From NCBI RefSeq assembly GCF_009939005.1, contig NZ_JAACJS010000002.1, forward strand, positions 712,646-776,645: a DNA stretch of 64,000 nt, written 5' to 3'. Positions 52,666 to 61,159 of this stretch are shown here, in pieces. The notes under the pieces are model-generated. The model was not told the origin of the DNA. It worked only from the letters and a program-made list of their open reading frames with translations, and ran no database searches. Both the position numbers and the translations under genes were made by a program. The DNA is from Sediminibacterium roseum. Lineage in GTDB: Bacteria; Bacteroidota; Bacteroidia; Chitinophagales; Chitinophagaceae. Positions within the stretch are counted from its first letter, which is position 1. Every line of letters starts with the position of its first letter.

Positions 52666-53167
52666 TAGTGCAACTTTCAGTGCAATTACTTTAAATTAAT
52701 CACGATTTTCAGCGATTATCTTATTCACAATCTCTAATCCATCTTCAAGGCTTTCATCTCCCTTGAACATTGAGGTGACAACAGACCCATCACTAAATAC
52801 CTCTATTTCAATCCTTGAACCCACAACAGTAACACAAATCATTATTGTGTCATCTCTATAGCGTTCCAATCGGTAATGAATTTTGGCTGAGTCAAGTTGT
52901 TCTAATATGGTGTAAAGCGTATGAGTTTCTGATGCATTGTCGATTAATTGTTTCGTAATAAAGCCTACTACATAATCAAATCCAGTAGTAATTATTACAT
53001 CGTTATTTTTAGCAAGTTCAGTAATTGCTTTTTCGATGACTTGCCATTCTCTGGAGGATTTATATTCAGTGTAGGGTGAACTCATTGTCTTATGATTAGT
53101 TTATTAAGCGACGGTATATAAATATATGGAAGTATTCCATGTAACGACATAGTGCAACTTTCAGTGC
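52666..53167. repeat. 18-bp direct repeats flanking the island gene
   Basis: TAGTGCAACTTTCAGTGC occurs at 52666-52683 and at 53150-53167, in the same orientation, immediately outside the only gene of the island. Confidence 0.85.
52696..53085 (-). CDS. Island-borne protein of unknown function
   Basis: A 129-residue soluble protein, MSSPYTEYKSSREWQVIEKA..., with the pattern IEKAITELAKNNDVIITTGFDYVVGFITKQL. The C-terminal half is strand-rich (MICVTVVGSRIEIEVFSDGSVV) and ends acidic (GLEIVNKIIAENRD). The codon use is AT-rich compared with neighbours. It is the only gene of the tRNA-Leu mini-island. I do not recognise the family; similar E-W-x-V-I-E-x-A-I-x-E-L starts occur in small accessory proteins. 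A cargo role such as defence, immunity or regulation is speculation. Confidence 0.75.
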   Translation of the reverse strand: MSSPYTEYKSSREWQVIEKAITELAKNNDVIITTGFDYVVGFITKQLIDNASETHTLYTILEQLDSAKIHYRLERYRDDTIMICVTVVGSRIEIEVFSDGSVVTSMFKGDESLEDGLEIVNKIIAENRD

Positions 53168-53231
53168 GGGTAGTATTTCATCAAACAAAAAAAGAGTCAT
53201 ACTACTCGTATAACTCTTTCATTTAAAACCA

Positions 53232-53285
53232 GGTGCGGATGACAGGGGTCGAACCTGCATGCCTTACGGCGCCAGATCCTAAGTC
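53232..53285 (-). repeat. tRNA-Leu 3' half: att-type direct repeat (right)
   Basis: The copy inside the intact tRNA gene, identical to 52543-52596 over 54 bp. Identity starts two bases past the discriminator side and ends in the anticodon stem. Confidence 0.85.
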
Positions 53286-53315
53286 TGGTACGTCTGCCAA
53301 TTTCGCCACATCCGC
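53234..53315 (-). tRNA. tRNA-Leu (anticodon UAG)
   Basis: On the minus strand the acceptor stem is GCGGATG/CATCCGC with discriminator A. The anticodon arm is CCAGA-CTTAGGA-TCTGG, giving anticodon TAG (reads CUN codons). A long variable arm (CGCCGTAAGGCATG-like) and the T-arm CAGGTTCGACCCCTG confirm a class II tRNA. CCA is not encoded. Its 3' half is duplicated at 52543-52596. Confidence 0.95.
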
Positions 53316-53427
53316 AGGAGGGCAAAAATAGTGTTTTGCAGTTGATTTAAAATGAATTTTAACGATCCAAAAATGATCTTGTTCTATTTGCCCCTGTCGT
53401 TTACAGGGCGAGTTGCATTGTAACGCC

Positions 53428-54960
53428 TCAGAACCGCACCGTAAAGGTGCTTCCATTGTTCTCCTCGCTCTCTGCCGTAATGCTGCCGCCGAGGTCTTCC
53501 ACCTGGTTGCGTATCAGGTACAGGCCGATGCCTTTACTGTCGAACCCCGGGTGAAAACTTTTCTGGAACTGGAAAAGCTGCCTGCCATGCTTCTTGAGAT
53601 CAATCCCCAGGCCATTGTCTGATACCGAAAGATAAGTGCTGCCTTCCCGGGTATAAGAGCGAATGTTGATCACCGGCGTTACCCCGTCGCGTGTATACTT
53701 GAGCGAATTGCTGATGAGATTGTAAAGAATGCTCTGTAAATAAACTTTCGGATAACTGATCACCTGCACTTCAAAATCGGTGGTCACCTGCGGTTGCTTC
53801 TGTGTTACCAGGTTCTGTAACTGCAGGCAAACACTGCTGGTGATCGTTGCAAGATCGCACTGTGAATAGGGGATGTCTTTTTCGAGGTGGATCTGTAACA
53901 CATGGATCAACTCGTTCAGGTTATTCGTAAGGTCATTGCTGATCTTTTTCAAATAATTGAACGCGGTCTTCCTGGTTTCTTCTTCCGGCGCCGTTTCGTA
54001 CAGCTCGAGCATGCGTTTGATGTTTCCCGCAGGGCCGCGCACATCGTGCGTGATGATGCCCGCAAAATCTTTCAGCTGCCCGATCTTTCTTTTCAGCGCC
54101 GCCTGTGTTTTCAGCAACTCAACATTCCTGTCTTCGAGCCACTTGTTCAGTTTTTTCAACTCTGTAATTTCCTGCACCTGCGAAACAAAGAACCTGGGTT
54201 CATCATTGGCGTTCCATACAAGCGAAACGCTGAGCATTGCCCAGATATAGTTCCCGTTCTTGTGTATGTATCTCTTTTCAAGCTGGTAGGTTTTGATCTC
54301 TTTGCGCAACATGCTTTGTACCAGCGAAAGATCTTTTTCAAGATCATCGGGGTGCGTGATGTCCTGGAAAGATTTCTGCAGCAGTTCCTCCCTCGTATAA
54401 CCAAGCATTTTGTAAAACGATTCGTTCGCATCGCGCAGCGCACCATCCGGCGCAACAATGGCCATGCCGATGGAAGAATGCTGGAACGATTGCGAGAATT
54501 TTTCGTCGCTCTCTTTTAATTTCTGTTGCTCTTCGTGCAACGACCGGTTGGTTAGGATCAGATTGGTTACATCGATAAACGTAACAAACACAAAAAAGCC
54601 ATCCGCATTGGTTTTTACCCTGCGTGAGTTGACAGACAGCCATTTCAATGGATTGTCGGCCGCCACTATACCCAGTATCACATTGGTTTGCGCCTTGCCG
54701 GTGGTCATCGTAATGCCTATCGGCAGATCGATCGATTCGATCATATTCCCTTCCAGGTCAAACGCGCGCCAGGCAGAATCAAACGGCGACCTGTCAAGCA
54801 GTTGGTCGCTGCGAAGGTTCAGCAATGCGCTTGCCTGCTCATTGAAACTTATGATCCTGCCTTCGTTGTTGAGAATGATCACGCCTTCCTGTATGGAAGC
54901 GGTGATGGATTGAAGAAATTGAATGTCCTGGAAGAAATCGGTCTCTGAAATGGGTAACAT
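53428..54960 (-). CDS. PAS-domain sensor histidine kinase
   Basis: A 510-residue, apparently soluble kinase from ATG 54960 (MLPISETDFFQDI...). PAS domain 1 (about 10-125: GVIILNNEGRIISFNEQASALLNL) and PAS domain 2 with PAC (about 150-275: GMAIVAPDGALRDANESFYKML, YIHKNGNYIWAMLSVSLV) precede a coiled coil. The phospho-acceptor His lies in FAGIITHDVRGPAGNI, with Gly-Pro in place of the usual Thr-Pro. HATPase_c motifs are LYNLISNSLKYTRDGVTP, DNGLGI and SKGIGLYLIRNQV. No response regulator adjoins it. The lack of a membrane segment suggests an intracellular signal. Confidence 0.9.
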   Translation of the reverse strand: MLPISETDFFQDIQFLQSITASIQEGVIILNNEGRIISFNEQASALLNLRSDQLLDRSPFDSAWRAFDLEGNMIESIDLPIGITMTTGKAQTNVILGIVAADNPLKWLSVNSRRVKTNADGFFVFVTFIDVTNLILTNRSLHEEQQKLKESDEKFSQSFQHSSIGMAIVAPDGALRDANESFYKMLGYTREELLQKSFQDITHPDDLEKDLSLVQSMLRKEIKTYQLEKRYIHKNGNYIWAMLSVSLVWNANDEPRFFVSQVQEITELKKLNKWLEDRNVELLKTQAALKRKIGQLKDFAGIITHDVRGPAGNIKRMLELYETAPEEETRKTAFNYLKKISNDLTNNLNELIHVLQIHLEKDIPYSQCDLATITSSVCLQLQNLVTQKQPQVTTDFEVQVISYPKVYLQSILYNLISNSLKYTRDGVTPVINIRSYTREGSTYLSVSDNGLGIDLKKHGRQLFQFQKSFHPGFDSKGIGLYLIRNQVEDLGGSITAESEENNGSTFTVRF

Positions 54961-55060
54961 CTTACGCACGGATATAGAACAAGGTAAGAAAAAGTTAGGA
55001 GTTTGAAGTGCGACGCGGGGCGCAAAAAACATATTCCGCCCCAAAGCACTGACGCTCTGC

Positions 55061-56284
55061 TCATTTCAACGCTTCAATTATTTTTTTCACAGTGTTGTTC
55101 ATGGATTTATTATCTGCGATCCACCTCGCTACCACCACAAGCTCGTGCTCGGGGTCTACATACACAAGGTTGTTGCCATTGCCAATGTGCATAAACGCAT
55201 TCGCCGGCGCATCGGGCAGCATTTTTTTATCATAGTTGAGAAACCAGTTCATAAATCCGTATCCGGTATTTGCGGTTGTTGAAGTAAGCGACTGTTTTAT
55301 CCACTGTTCGCTCAACAATTGTTTCCCGTTCCAGTTGCCGCGATGCAGTGTGAGCAAACCGTAACGCGCCATATCATATGCATTGATGAACATACCCCCG
55401 CCCCAATGCCCGCCGCCACTTACCGATTGAACGGGCTGCCCGTCTAAAACGATCCATGCATTCCGGTAACCCGTCCACCGCCACGTATTGGATGCCCCGA
55501 TCGGATCCATGATAAATTGTTTGAGCACCTGTGGCAAGGGCCTGCGCCAAACACTGGTTGCCGCGAGCGCCAGCACGTTCACACGAACATCATTGTATTC
55601 CCACACGGTACCCGGTGCGTTCCTTTTGCGTGTGAGCCAGGTTGAGGCATTGGCATCGGGCCTGTCGGCCCATTCGGGTTTGCCCCACAGCGTGCCTTCC
55701 CAATCACTGGTCTGGCGCAGCAGGTGGTCCCAGCTGATGGTCTGGTTGTGCGCACCTGCAAAAGGCTGCAGCAACTGCGGCTGTCCAAACTGGTCCGCCG
55801 GCCGGTTCACCTGCGTTGGTGTGTACAATTCGATAGGCGGAACATAAGGCGCAACTTTGTCGTTCACATCATGGATCAATCCCTGGTCGACAGCAAGACC
55901 CACTACGGCCGACAAAAAACTTTTTGTAACGCTGTGCGTCATATCGCAGCGGGAAGGGTCGCCCCAGCTGGCGATGATGTATCCTTTGTAAATGATCAGC
56001 CCGGTAGGGTCTCCACGCTCTGCAAACGGGCCGATGCCTTCGCCAAATGGTTCTTTGCCAAAAGTCTGGTAATGGCTGATCTCCATGTTGCGCGGGTTTT
56101 TTGATTCCGCCGCTTTGGCGATCTCTATTGCTTCATTTATTTTGCCCGCATCAACGCCGAGATCTGCAGGAAGCCGCAGCTCCCAGTTCTGCGCAGCGGG
56201 AAAATAGGCTCTCGCGTTTTTATTTTGCGTGAATGCATTTGATGCGATCAGCAATACGAGCAGGAGTGTGGTTGGTTTTAACAT
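55061..56284 (-). CDS. Serine hydrolase (beta-lactamase/esterase-like, class C type)
   Basis: A 407-residue exported protein (signal MLKPTTLLLVLLIASNAFTQ). The nucleophile motif SxxK is in MTHSVTKSFLSAVVGL, and the Tyr motif is YNDV in VWEYNDVRVNVLAL. The family includes esterases, D-aminopeptidases, and beta-lactamase-like proteins (Pfam Beta-lactamase). Sequences WGDPSRCDMTHSVTKS and GYRNAWIVLDGQPVQSVSGGGHWGGG fit a lipase/esterase subgroup. It ends 100 bp from the histidine kinase start and is preceded by the helicase terminator. A true beta-lactamase activity is unlikely but possible. Confidence 0.85.
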   Translation of the reverse strand: MLKPTTLLLVLLIASNAFTQNKNARAYFPAAQNWELRLPADLGVDAGKINEAIEIAKAAESKNPRNMEISHYQTFGKEPFGEGIGPFAERGDPTGLIIYKGYIIASWGDPSRCDMTHSVTKSFLSAVVGLAVDQGLIHDVNDKVAPYVPPIELYTPTQVNRPADQFGQPQLLQPFAGAHNQTISWDHLLRQTSDWEGTLWGKPEWADRPDANASTWLTRKRNAPGTVWEYNDVRVNVLALAATSVWRRPLPQVLKQFIMDPIGASNTWRWTGYRNAWIVLDGQPVQSVSGGGHWGGGMFINAYDMARYGLLTLHRGNWNGKQLLSEQWIKQSLTSTTANTGYGFMNWFLNYDKKMLPDAPANAFMHIGNGNNLVYVDPEHELVVVARWIADNKSMNNTVKKIIEALK

Positions 56285-56347
56285 GGATCTAATTTATGAA
56301 ATTCAAAATTAAACCAGCCGGTACCTTGCACCAGGAAACGCGCAAAA

Positions 56348-56375
56348 AAAAAGCGGAGCCTGCGCTCCGCTTTTT
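56348..56375. terminator. Bidirectional terminator between serine hydrolase and helicase genes
   Basis: AAAAAGCGGAGC-CTGC-GCTCCGCTTTTT: a perfect 12-bp stem with A and T flanks. It ends the DEAD-box helicase gene (minus strand). Confidence 0.92.
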
Positions 56376-56422
56376 ATGCTGGTATCTTGAACCTGGCATA
56401 CGGGATGCCTGTTCGTTTAAGG

Positions 56423-57709
56423 TTATTTGTTTCTGCCCGACTGCTGGTTGCCCGAATACCTTCTCGGATCGTCGCCCCTGAAAGACCTTCTTTCGTTGTA
56501 ATGGCGTTGCACCGGTTTTTGCGGTAAGGCTTTGTAGGTGGATGTTTCGTCCATCGCATAAGGATGTTCTGTAACCACCGGCACCTGCGCTGCAATGAGC
56601 TTCTGAATATCGCGGAGAAATTCTTTTTCTTCCATGTCGCAGAAAGAAAAGGCAATACCGCTTGCACCCGCGCGGCCCGTACGGCCAATGCGGTGAACAT
56701 AGGTTTCAGGCACATTCGGTAATTCGAAATTGATCACGTGCGAGAGATTGTCAACATCAATTCCCCTCGCGGCAATGTCTGTTGCAACCAGTACGCGCGT
56801 AGCACCCGATTTGAAATTACCCAGAGCACGCTGCCTTGCATTCTGTGATTTGTTTCCATGAATGGCTTCTGCAGAAACACCGGCGCGGCTCAGTTCTTTT
56901 ACAACTTTATCGGCGCCATGTTTGGTGCGTGTGAAAACAAGCACACTTTTGATGGCCGCATCTTTCAGCAGGTGGATCAACAGGTGTTTTTTGTTTTCCT
57001 TCTCCACGAAAAATATGGATTGCTGGATCGTCTCTGCCGTAGATGAAACAGGTGTTACTTCAACCTTCACAGGGTTGCTCAGGATCGTGTTCGATAATTT
57101 GGCGATCTCTGTTGGCATGGTTGCTGAAAAGAAAAGTGTTTGTCTTTTCGCAGGGATCCTGGTAACCACTTTTTTTACATCGTGGATAAAACCCATATCC
57201 AGCATGCGGTCTGCCTCATCCAGTACAAACCATTCGATGTTTGCGAGGTTGATGAAACGCTGGTCAACGAGATCGAGTAAACGTCCCGGTGTGGCAATGA
57301 GTATGTCAACCCCGTTGCGCAACGCATTTGTTTGCGGCACTTGCGACACACCGCCGAAGATCACGAGGTGTTTCAGGTTGAGGTGTTTGCCATAAGCGGC
57401 AAAACTTTCGTCGATCTGGATCGCGAGTTCCCTTGTGGGTGTTAAGATCAAGGCCCTGATGCCTTTTTGGGCAGGGTTGGCTTTTTTCGATGCGTCAAGC
57501 AATTGCAGCATCGGGATGGCAAACGCCGCCGTTTTACCGGTACCGGTTTGCGCACAGCCCAGTAGGTCGCGCCCTTGTAATACAACTGGAATAGATTGCT
57601 CCTGTATCGGAGTTGGTGTAGTGTAACCTTCCGTATCGAGCGCCTTTAATATGGGCTCAATGAGGTTTAATTCTTTGAATAACAAAGTATATGATTTAAG
57701 TATGAACAC
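56423..57709 (-). CDS. DEAD-box RNA helicase
   Basis: A 428-residue RNA helicase. The Q motif is [16 protein letters not shown]...[11 protein letters not shown], motif I AQTGTGKT, motif [11 protein letters not shown] (DEAD), motif III FSATMP, motif [12 protein letters not shown], and motif [12 protein letters not shown]. The basic Arg/Gln/Asn-rich C-terminus ([17 protein letters not shown]) is the RNA-binding tail of the RhlE/CsdA group. It remodels RNA, for example in ribosome assembly or cold. The annotated start is ATG 57709; family N-termini begin at the LLFKEL residues, so a few extra residues may be leader. Confidence 0.93.
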   Translation of the reverse strand: MFILKSYTLLFKELNLIEPILKALDTEGYTTPTPIQEQSIPVVLQGRDLLGCAQTGTGKTAAFAIPMLQLLDASKKANPAQKGIRALILTPTRELAIQIDESFAAYGKHLNLKHLVIFGGVSQVPQTNALRNGVDILIATPGRLLDLVDQRFINLANIEWFVLDEADRMLDMGFIHDVKKVVTRIPAKRQTLFFSATMPTEIAKLSNTILSNPVKVEVTPVSSTAETIQQSIFFVEKENKKHLLIHLLKDAAIKSVLVFTRTKHGADKVVKELSRAGVSAEAIHGNKSQNARQRALGNFKSGATRVLVATDIAARGIDVDNLSHVINFELPNVPETYVHRIGRTGRAGASGIAFSFCDMEEKEFLRDIQKLIAAQVPVVTEHPYAMDETSTYKALPQKPVQRHYNERRSFRGDDPRRYSGNQQSGRNK

Positions 57710-57915
57710 CCGAAATCAGATCAGGTGGTATATAGCCTGCCCGTAATTGACTTGATGAAACTTTGTCACGGAAGAGTGATCAGTCTAGAGAGAGTATATG
57801 AATGGTGCAAAGATAAGGAATGACCCGCTAACAACCAACTAATGGGAAATTTGAACCTGAAAGAAGGTGTTGTTAACAAATCATTGGCTCCCCCTTGTTC
57901 AGCTTTGCTGTTTAC
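57710..57915. other. Leader region of the helicase gene
   Basis: No gene, 206 bp. Besides the promoter at 57808-57839 nothing stands out; the fRMsr gene ends at 57916 without an evident terminator. Confidence 0.4.
57808..57839 (-). promoter_or_regulatory. Promoter of the DEAD-box helicase gene
   Basis: Minus strand: GTTG (57836-57839), 20-nt spacer, TATCTTTG (57808-57815). The -7 element is perfect, the -33 has one mismatch to TTTG. The predicted leader is about 90 nt, a length common for cold-regulated helicase genes. Confidence 0.55.
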
Positions 57916-58386
57916 TCATTTAATGTTTTGCACGATGGACTCAAGGAATTTCCGATCCACTTCATCAAACGCTGAAAGCGCATCGCTGTCTACATCGAGC
58001 ACGCCCCACACTTGCCCGTCTCTCAACATTGGAACAACGATCTCCGATCTCGACAAACTGCTGCAGGCGATGTGACCGGGGAATTTTTCTACATCAGGCA
58101 CGATCAGTGTTTCTGCCTTTGCCCAGCTGGTGCCGCAAACGCCGCGGCCCTTATTGATGCGCGTACAGGCCACCGGCCCCTGGAACGGGCCCAGCACAAG
58201 CTGTTCTTCTTTTACCAGGTAAAAGCCAACCCAGAACCAGCCAAACTGCTCCTTCAACGCACCGGCAATATTGGCGAGATTGGCAATCAGATCCGTCTCG
58301 CCTTCTATCAACGCCTTGATCTGCGGTAGTAAAGATTCGTATTGTTCCGTTTTGCTTCCTTTGAGGATGGTAAGGTCTTCTGCCAT
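57916..58386 (-). CDS. msrC: Free methionine-(R)-sulfoxide reductase (GAF domain)
   Basis: A 156-residue single-GAF enzyme of the fRMsr family, which reduces free Met-R-sulfoxide with thioredoxin. The fold-specific stretches are FGWFWVGFYLVKEEQLVLGPFQG and the three redox cysteines: CTRI, GRGVCGTSW and HIACSSLSRSEIVVP. GVLDVDSDALSAFDEVD closes the domain. A TATCTTTG box lies 4 nt before the ATG. The flippase gene lies upstream on the same strand, 50 bp past its own end. Confidence 0.92.
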   Translation of the reverse strand: MAEDLTILKGSKTEQYESLLPQIKALIEGETDLIANLANIAGALKEQFGWFWVGFYLVKEEQLVLGPFQGPVACTRINKGRGVCGTSWAKAETLIVPDVEKFPGHIACSSLSRSEIVVPMLRDGQVWGVLDVDSDALSAFDEVDRKFLESIVQNIK

Positions 58387-58390
58387 GTTG

Positions 58391-58398
58391 CAAAGATA
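58391..58398 (-). promoter_or_regulatory. -7 box of the fRMsr gene
   Basis: TATCTTTG on the minus strand, ending 4 nt before the ATG at 58386: predicted leaderless transcript. No -33 match is evident. Confidence 0.5.
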
Positions 58399-58435
58399 AT
58401 CGCTTTTGTTTTCACGGCCCCTTTGGCTTAAGCGG

Positions 58436-59944
58436 CTACTTTATGTATTTACCGATCAACGGCATCTTCTGGAACTCTTTTTTCTCCACCAAAAGAATGA
58501 ACCAGATGTAAATCAAAAACAACACCGCGCCCAAACCCAGGCTCACCACCAGGTTATTGTTGCAGAGCCAGGTGATGCCGTAGTGGATCAAAAAAAGACA
58601 GACAACGATCGCGAGATAAGCAGTCATTTTTTTGGTGAGGTAAGGTACGGGGTAAACTTTTTGTCCCCATTTGTAACTCAGCACCATCATCGTTCCATAA
58701 CAGAAAAAAGTGGCCCATGCGCTTGCCATATACCCGAATCGCGGTATGAAAAAATAATTGATCGCAACGGTTACCGCAACGCCTGTAAGTGTAATGTAGG
58801 TGCCCGCAATGGTTTTATTGCTGATCTTGTACCATACACTCAGGTTGTAATACACGCCGAGAAAAATATTGGCGAGCAACAGCACCGGCACAACTTTCAA
58901 GCCTACCCTGTATTTGGCATCGTTGATCAATGCCCATACCGGTAAGAAAAGGCTCACTGCGAGAAACATGACCGTGAGCAGCATCACAAAAAGCTTCATC
59001 ACCCTTGCGTATGTTTTCTGTGCGTTGGCGCCCTCGGCCTGTTTAAAGTAGAATGGCTCCGCTCCCATTTTGAAAGCCTGTACAAAAAGCGTGATCAGCA
59101 TCGATAATTTGTAACACGCACTGTAAATACCCAGTTCCACCAATCTTTCCTGCGCTGTGCCGGGCAGCCATAGTTTTAAAAAGATCCGGTCGAAGGTCTC
59201 GTTCACAATTCCACCGAGCCCAACAATGATGAGCGGAAGCGCGTAAGCCATCATCTGTTTCCAAAGCTTTGTGTTGAAGGTGAATTTTATAAAAAAGAGC
59301 TCCTTGCTCAACAACAGCAATGTAACAAACGACTGTATCACATTGGCGAGCGCAACATACACGATGGGATTTTTATTGTTGTCGTAAAACGCGGTTACCC
59401 AGCTGTTGGGATCTTTTGCAACCTGGGCCGGGCAATAATATACAAAGAACACTACGATCAATATCATCACCGTAACACCAAAAATATTTACGAATGCATA
59501 CCGGAGCGGACGTTCCTCCTGCCTGAGTCTTACAAGCGGGATCTTGTTGAGTGTATCAAGCGCAATGATCAAAATGGCAAGTACCATGATCTCCGGAACA
59601 TCCTGGAAACCCATGAGGTTGCCAATGGGCGCCCTGAACCACCACAAAACAAGCGAGAGAAAAACGGTTGAAAACAGTATCGAAAAAAAAGCAGTGCTGT
59701 AGATGGTGCTCTTGTGTTCTTCTTTTGATGAAAAACGGAAATACGCCGTTTCAAAACCATACGTAAAAATAATGCTCGCGATGGGGATGGTTGAATACAA
59801 CAACGACTGCCGCCCAAAATCTACCATGCTCACATGCGCCGAATAGGTAAGCAATGGCGATAACAAATACCCGATCGATTTTACTACGATGGAGCTTACG
59901 CCATACCAGATTGTCTGTCCCGCTAATTTTTTGATTCCGCTCAA
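58436..59944 (-). CDS. Polysaccharide flippase / MATE-like oligosaccharide exporter
   Basis: About 502 residues with 12-14 hydrophobic segments. The start is uncertain: TTG 59944 (LSGIKKLAGQTIWYGVSS...) matches the family N-terminus, while the open frame reaches another TTG at 60016. KLAGQTIWYGVSSIVVKSIGYL is the first membrane region, and SYTAHVSMVDFGRQSLL-like sequence the first loop. The Wzx/RfbX/MviN fold moves lipid-linked saccharides across the inner membrane. No glycosyltransferase genes are adjacent. The C-terminus has a single FILLVEKKEFQKMPLIGKYIK segment. Confidence 0.87.
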   Translation of the reverse strand: MSGIKKLAGQTIWYGVSSIVVKSIGYLLSPLLTYSAHVSMVDFGRQSLLYSTIPIASIIFTYGFETAYFRFSSKEEHKSTIYSTAFFSILFSTVFLSLVLWWFRAPIGNLMGFQDVPEIMVLAILIIALDTLNKIPLVRLRQEERPLRYAFVNIFGVTVMILIVVFFVYYCPAQVAKDPNSWVTAFYDNNKNPIVYVALANVIQSFVTLLLLSKELFFIKFTFNTKLWKQMMAYALPLIIVGLGGIVNETFDRIFLKLWLPGTAQERLVELGIYSACYKLSMLITLFVQAFKMGAEPFYFKQAEGANAQKTYARVMKLFVMLLTVMFLAVSLFLPVWALINDAKYRVGLKVVPVLLLANIFLGVYYNLSVWYKISNKTIAGTYITLTGVAVTVAINYFFIPRFGYMASAWATFFCYGTMMVLSYKWGQKVYPVPYLTKKMTAYLAIVVCLFLIHYGITWLCNNNLVVSLGLGAVLFLIYIWFILLVEKKEFQKMPLIGKYIK

Positions 59945-60091
59945 AGTTCCTGTTGTTCGGTTTTTATTTGCCCCTGGGGCAGTTGTCTTTACGAAATGAA
60001 GGCCCGTCAGCCACAAATATCATCTAAAGTAACAAATGTGCCGGTATCAACGGCCTTGCCTTGTTGCTTGCCTCTGTCTTGTAACGTTTCT

Positions 60092-61159
60092 TTAAGGATG
60101 GATGTCTACCGGCGCTTTCCCATCGAAACCGGGCGGCGAAAAGCGTGGATCCCTGAGAAAGCTTGAATCTGTAAGTGTATTGAGGAATGCAGTGAGCTGG
60201 CCGATCTCGAAATTGGACAAGGCGATCTTGTCCTTCAGCAAAGGATCGGTATGGGCCGTTACCACCATGTTTTTGCGGTAATGATCAAATACATTCAGCA
60301 GAGAAAAGAACCTGCCGTCGTGGCCGTACGGGAAGGTCATGCCCACATTGCGAAGGCTCGGAACCCTGAACTTCAACGAATCTTCCGGGTTGCCGGTGAT
60401 CTTTGCCCTGCCGATGTCGTTCAATGCACGGTCGGTGCGGAGGCCGGTGTTGCGGTAGCTGTAGTCGGTGAACATGGGTTCTGCATGACAGGAAACGCAT
60501 TTCTTTTTAAAAATATCATAACCCAGTTGTTCCGGTAAGATAAAGCTTGCTTCGCCGCGCATTACTTTATCGTATTTGCTGTTGCTGCTCACCATTGTTA
60601 ACACAAACTGGCTGATCGCTTTTCCGAGGCGTTGCGTGTTGATGGTTTCATCGCCAAAAGCGGCTTTGAAGGCTTTGCGGTATTCTTTGTCAGACTTAAG
60701 TTTATCGATCACGTTCGCGATCGTTTCCGCCATTTCATTTTCTGCCGTGATGGGTGCGAGCGGTTGCAGATCGAGGTGGTTGATGCCTCCATCCCACATA
60801 AATTCTTTTTGCCAGGCAAGATTGAAGAGACCCGGTGCATTGCGCGTGGTTAAGGCGTTGTTGAAACCATGGCTCAGGTCGTGGTCAAAAGTGTTGAACG
60901 CGCCGAACTGCTGGTGACAGGCGCCACATGAAAAATTGCCGTCTTTGCTCAATCTTCCATCGTAAAACAATTTCTTCCCCAGGGCGATGCCTTCTTCTGT
61001 CAAAGGATTTTTGGAGAAATCGTAAGCGGGCTGCGGCCAGCCTTTGGGCACGGTGAATTTTACGGGTTTGGGTTTGAAGAAGCGGTTGTCGGCCGTAATC
61101 CATCCTGCGCCAACCACAGTGATCGCAAGCAACACCCATATGTGTTTACGCGGCCTCAT
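60092..61159 (-). CDS. Di-haem peroxidase-like protein, MauG/MbnH type
   Basis: A 355-residue exported protein (membrane segment HIWVLLAITVVGAGWI). Two CxxCH haem sites are visible: CGACH in FSCGACHQQFGAF and CVSCH in KKCVSCHAEPMF. Further markers include FNLAWQKEFMWDGG, GYDIFKKKCVSC and FPYGHDGRF. The family includes cytochrome c peroxidases and MauG/MbnH-type tryptophan-modifying enzymes. Its start codon overlaps the stop of the MbnP-like gene (ATGA), a pairing that favours MbnH: MbnH oxidises Trp residues of its partner MbnP. Peroxidase activity remains an alternative. Confidence 0.9.
   Translation of the reverse strand: MRPRKHIWVLLAITVVGAGWITADNRFFKPKPVKFTVPKGWPQPAYDFSKNPLTEEGIALGKKLFYDGRLSKDGNFSCGACHQQFGAFNTFDHDLSHGFNNALTTRNAPGLFNLAWQKEFMWDGGINHLDLQPLAPITAENEMAETIANVIDKLKSDKEYRKAFKAAFGDETINTQRLGKAISQFVLTMVSSNSKYDKVMRGEASFILPEQLGYDIFKKKCVSCHAEPMFTDYSYRNTGLRTDRALNDIGRAKITGNPEDSLKFRVPSLRNVGMTFPYGHDGRFFSLLNVFDHYRKNMVVTAHTDPLLKDKIALSNFEIGQLTAFLNTLTDSSFLRDPRFSPPGFDGKAPVDIHP

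Larger units (their letters stand above)
52597..53285. mobile_element. Mini-island at tRNA-Leu, 0.69 kb
   Basis: The stretch between the two tRNA-Leu repeats. It is visibly AT-richer than its surroundings, holds one gene (52696-53085), and has no integrase. Direct repeats within it include TAGTGCAACTTTCAGTGC at 52666-52683 and 53150-53167, and ATACGTAGTGCA at 52618-52629 and 52661-52672. It looks like the remnant or minimal form of a larger integrated element that kept its ends. Confidence 0.7.
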
